NCBI GenBank assembly: GCA_009869945.1 | Contig: WIXG01000032.1 | Location: 300,473 to 364,472, forward strand | Length of the DNA: 64,000 bases | Source: Mesaphorura yosii | Taxonomy: Eukaryota > Arthropoda > Collembola > Poduromorpha > Tullbergiidae | Direction of reading: 5' to 3' | Shown here: positions 62,860 to 64,000 of the stretch, one piece after another | Layout: every line of letters starts with the position of its first letter | How positions within the stretch are numbered: the first letter of the stretch is position 1 | Notes under the pieces: generated by a model | What the model saw: only the letters and a program-made list of their open reading frames with translations | What the model was told of the DNA's origin: nothing | The model's database searches: none | Position numbers and translations under genes: made by a program

Positions 62860-63777
62860 ATGGCCCCCGTGACCAACTCCTCCAAGTTGAAGACCGGTAG
62901 TTTCTTTTACGGGACGACTCGCCGACGTCGACGCTTCAAGAGCAGTGACGCAATTTCGTACGCCGTCGTCCGGTGTCCGTCCCGCCTTCCATCTTTCTCC
63001 TCCGTCTGGGGTGACGGCCTGGTTAGTGTGAGTTTAAAGTCAGAACAGAACCAACTGCACCCCGACAAGGCTCGAGCGGAGGGCGTGGCAGCGTCAGAGA
63101 AGGAGCAAGGCGAGCATGGCAACTACGACTCAGCATGTCAGCGCCGGAGCATTGTCCACCAGCGGCTGAAGGCGGTGAGACAGGCTGAAATGGAGGACTT
63201 CCTCCAATGTACGTACTCCTCGCTGGATGTGGAGGACGAGCTTTACAAGCGCCTAGTGGAGCTCCTGGTTAAGGACATGGCAGAGGATCACCGGCAGCAA
63301 AGCGACATTTTCATCCCGTTCCCCTTCGGAAATTCGTGTGGGGGCGTCGCTGAACGCGTACGCGAGTGTGGAGAATCTGTGAATGAACAGCGAAATGAGG
63401 AACTGGCATCTGGCGCATCTGCCAACAGCATCGTTTCAGTTTCAGCCTCTCCGTCGCCGACGCCAACGGTGCAGGAATGTAATGAAGGCTCAATGACAAC
63501 TTTGACAACGACGCCAACGCAGGAGCCGCCTCCCAGCCCAGATTTGGATGAGTTTGACATCGACATCGATTGGGAGAGTGCTGGAGCTGGGTCGGGTCGG
63601 GGTCGAAGTCTGGAGACCCCGGAGCCAAGAGTTGAAGCTGACGGAACTGAGAGCCCGTCGACAGCACTTACGCGAGATCCGATGGAGGCATGCCCTTGCG
63701 TCTGGCTGCCAGAACGACAAGGTCATTGCGCGGGGGCTTCCACTGCCTTAGAACTGTATAAGCTCCTGTGCGAATAA
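62860..63777 (+). CDS. Unrecognised acidic, disordered protein
   Basis: A 305-residue frame from the first ATG at 62860; the frame is open back to an acceptor (CATTGCAG) at 62812, so an upstream coding exon is likely. A 37-codon frame at 62655-62768 (METTTSDEFNLDRLRRIMDH) precedes it. Visible parts: an Arg run (TTRRRRRFKSS); a likely helical core, RRSIVHQRLKAVRQAEMEDF and DELYKRLVELLVKDMAEDH; a Ser/Thr/Pro-rich stretch; an acidic patch (DLDEFDIDIDWE); and a C-terminal ALELYKLLCE. I cannot assign a family. AATAAA overlaps the stop codon. Confidence 0.5.
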   Translation: MAPVTNSSKLKTGSFFYGTTRRRRRFKSSDAISYAVVRCPSRLPSFSSVWGDGLVSVSLKSEQNQLHPDKARAEGVAASEKEQGEHGNYDSACQRRSIVHQRLKAVRQAEMEDFLQCTYSSLDVEDELYKRLVELLVKDMAEDHRQQSDIFIPFPFGNSCGGVAERVRECGESVNEQRNEELASGASANSIVSVSASPSPTPTVQECNEGSMTTLTTTPTQEPPPSPDLDEFDIDIDWESAGAGSGRGRSLETPEPRVEADGTESPSTALTRDPMEACPCVWLPERQGHCAGASTALELYKLLCE

Positions 63778-63778
63778 A
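63773..63778 (+). promoter_or_regulatory. Poly(A) signal overlapping the last gene's stop codon
   Basis: The frame ends GAA TAA ACC, so AATAAA spans the stop codon. Confidence 0.45.
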
Positions 63779-64000
63779 CCCACCGTAATCGCTTCTCATT
63801 CTGGGGCGGCAATGTCACGAATCAGACAGCGACTGCTTCGGTTCAGTTCTTTGCTTAGACTCAGGTCTCACATGGAAACCCCACCAGCTGATTACCTAAG
63901 TAGGACTCGATAGTTATACTGGGTGATAGGGCATCCTGAAAAATAATCGTGCGCCAAGTCGTAGATCTGGGAAATGAAGTGCCGAATTTTTAGAGCAGTT

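Overview
The window is a piece of animal nuclear genome, almost certainly from an arthropod. It has many short introns of about 60-100 bp with GT/AG borders, AATAAA poly(A) signals, and no prokaryotic features. Arthropod pointers are an LCCH3-type GABA-gated channel subunit, an arthropod-style SmydA SET/MYND protein, an ERp29/Windbeutel-like ER protein, and an aldolase gene with alternative last exons in the Drosophila style. A complete selenocysteine tRNA argues against the insect orders that lost selenoprotein synthesis. I cannot name the species. All gene models were built by hand from reading frames, splice signals and phase agreement.

Layout, left to right. 1-1.9 kb: a secreted His/Gly/Trp-rich extracellular protein (+). 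3.3-5.7 kb: LCCH3-like Cys-loop receptor subunit (+, 8 exons). 6.3-7.3 kb: Ly6/uPAR protein (-). 7.7-8.4 kb: uncertain Ser/acidic protein (-). 9.5-10.6 kb: intronless orphan rhodopsin-like GPCR (+). 10.9-12.0 kb: Ras-like GTPase with altered G1 and G3 motifs (-). 12.5-14.4 kb: SmydA-like lysine methyltransferase homologue (-). 16.7-17.8 kb: BUD23 rRNA methyltransferase (+). 18.3 kb: tRNA-Sec (+). 19.4-27.6 kb: neuralized, an E3 ligase for Notch ligands, with one NHR domain and a RING (-). 27.6-34.6 kb: about 7 kb without genes. 34.6-40.8 kb: USP32 deubiquitinase (-, 19 exons). 43.0-43.8 kb: ERp29/Windbeutel (-). 45.3-46.1 kb: ARPC3 (+). 47.3-48.0 kb: a membrane-anchored protein resembling LINE ORF1p (-). 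48.6-50.4 kb: fructose-bisphosphate aldolase with two alternative last exons (-). 50.4-54.9 kb: no gene seen. 54.9-57.4 kb: RNFT-type RING/transmembrane E3 ligase (+). 58.1-60.0 kb: ARL6IP4/SRp25-like splicing-associated protein (-). 62.8-63.8 kb: an unrecognised acidic protein (+).

The genes do not form an operon or one pathway. Most are single-copy housekeeping or developmental genes packed head-to-head or tail-to-tail. Three ubiquitin-system genes (neuralized, USP32, RNFT) fall in the same window; I see no evidence that this is more than chance.

Most worth following up: the LINE-ORF1p-like membrane protein, the Ras-like GTPase with Ala/Arg at the Ras 12/13 positions and His at the Gln61 position, the neuralized orthologue without NHR2, the tRNA-Sec locus, the paired aldolase last exons with a GC-AG intron, and four genes whose AATAAA signal overlaps the stop codon.
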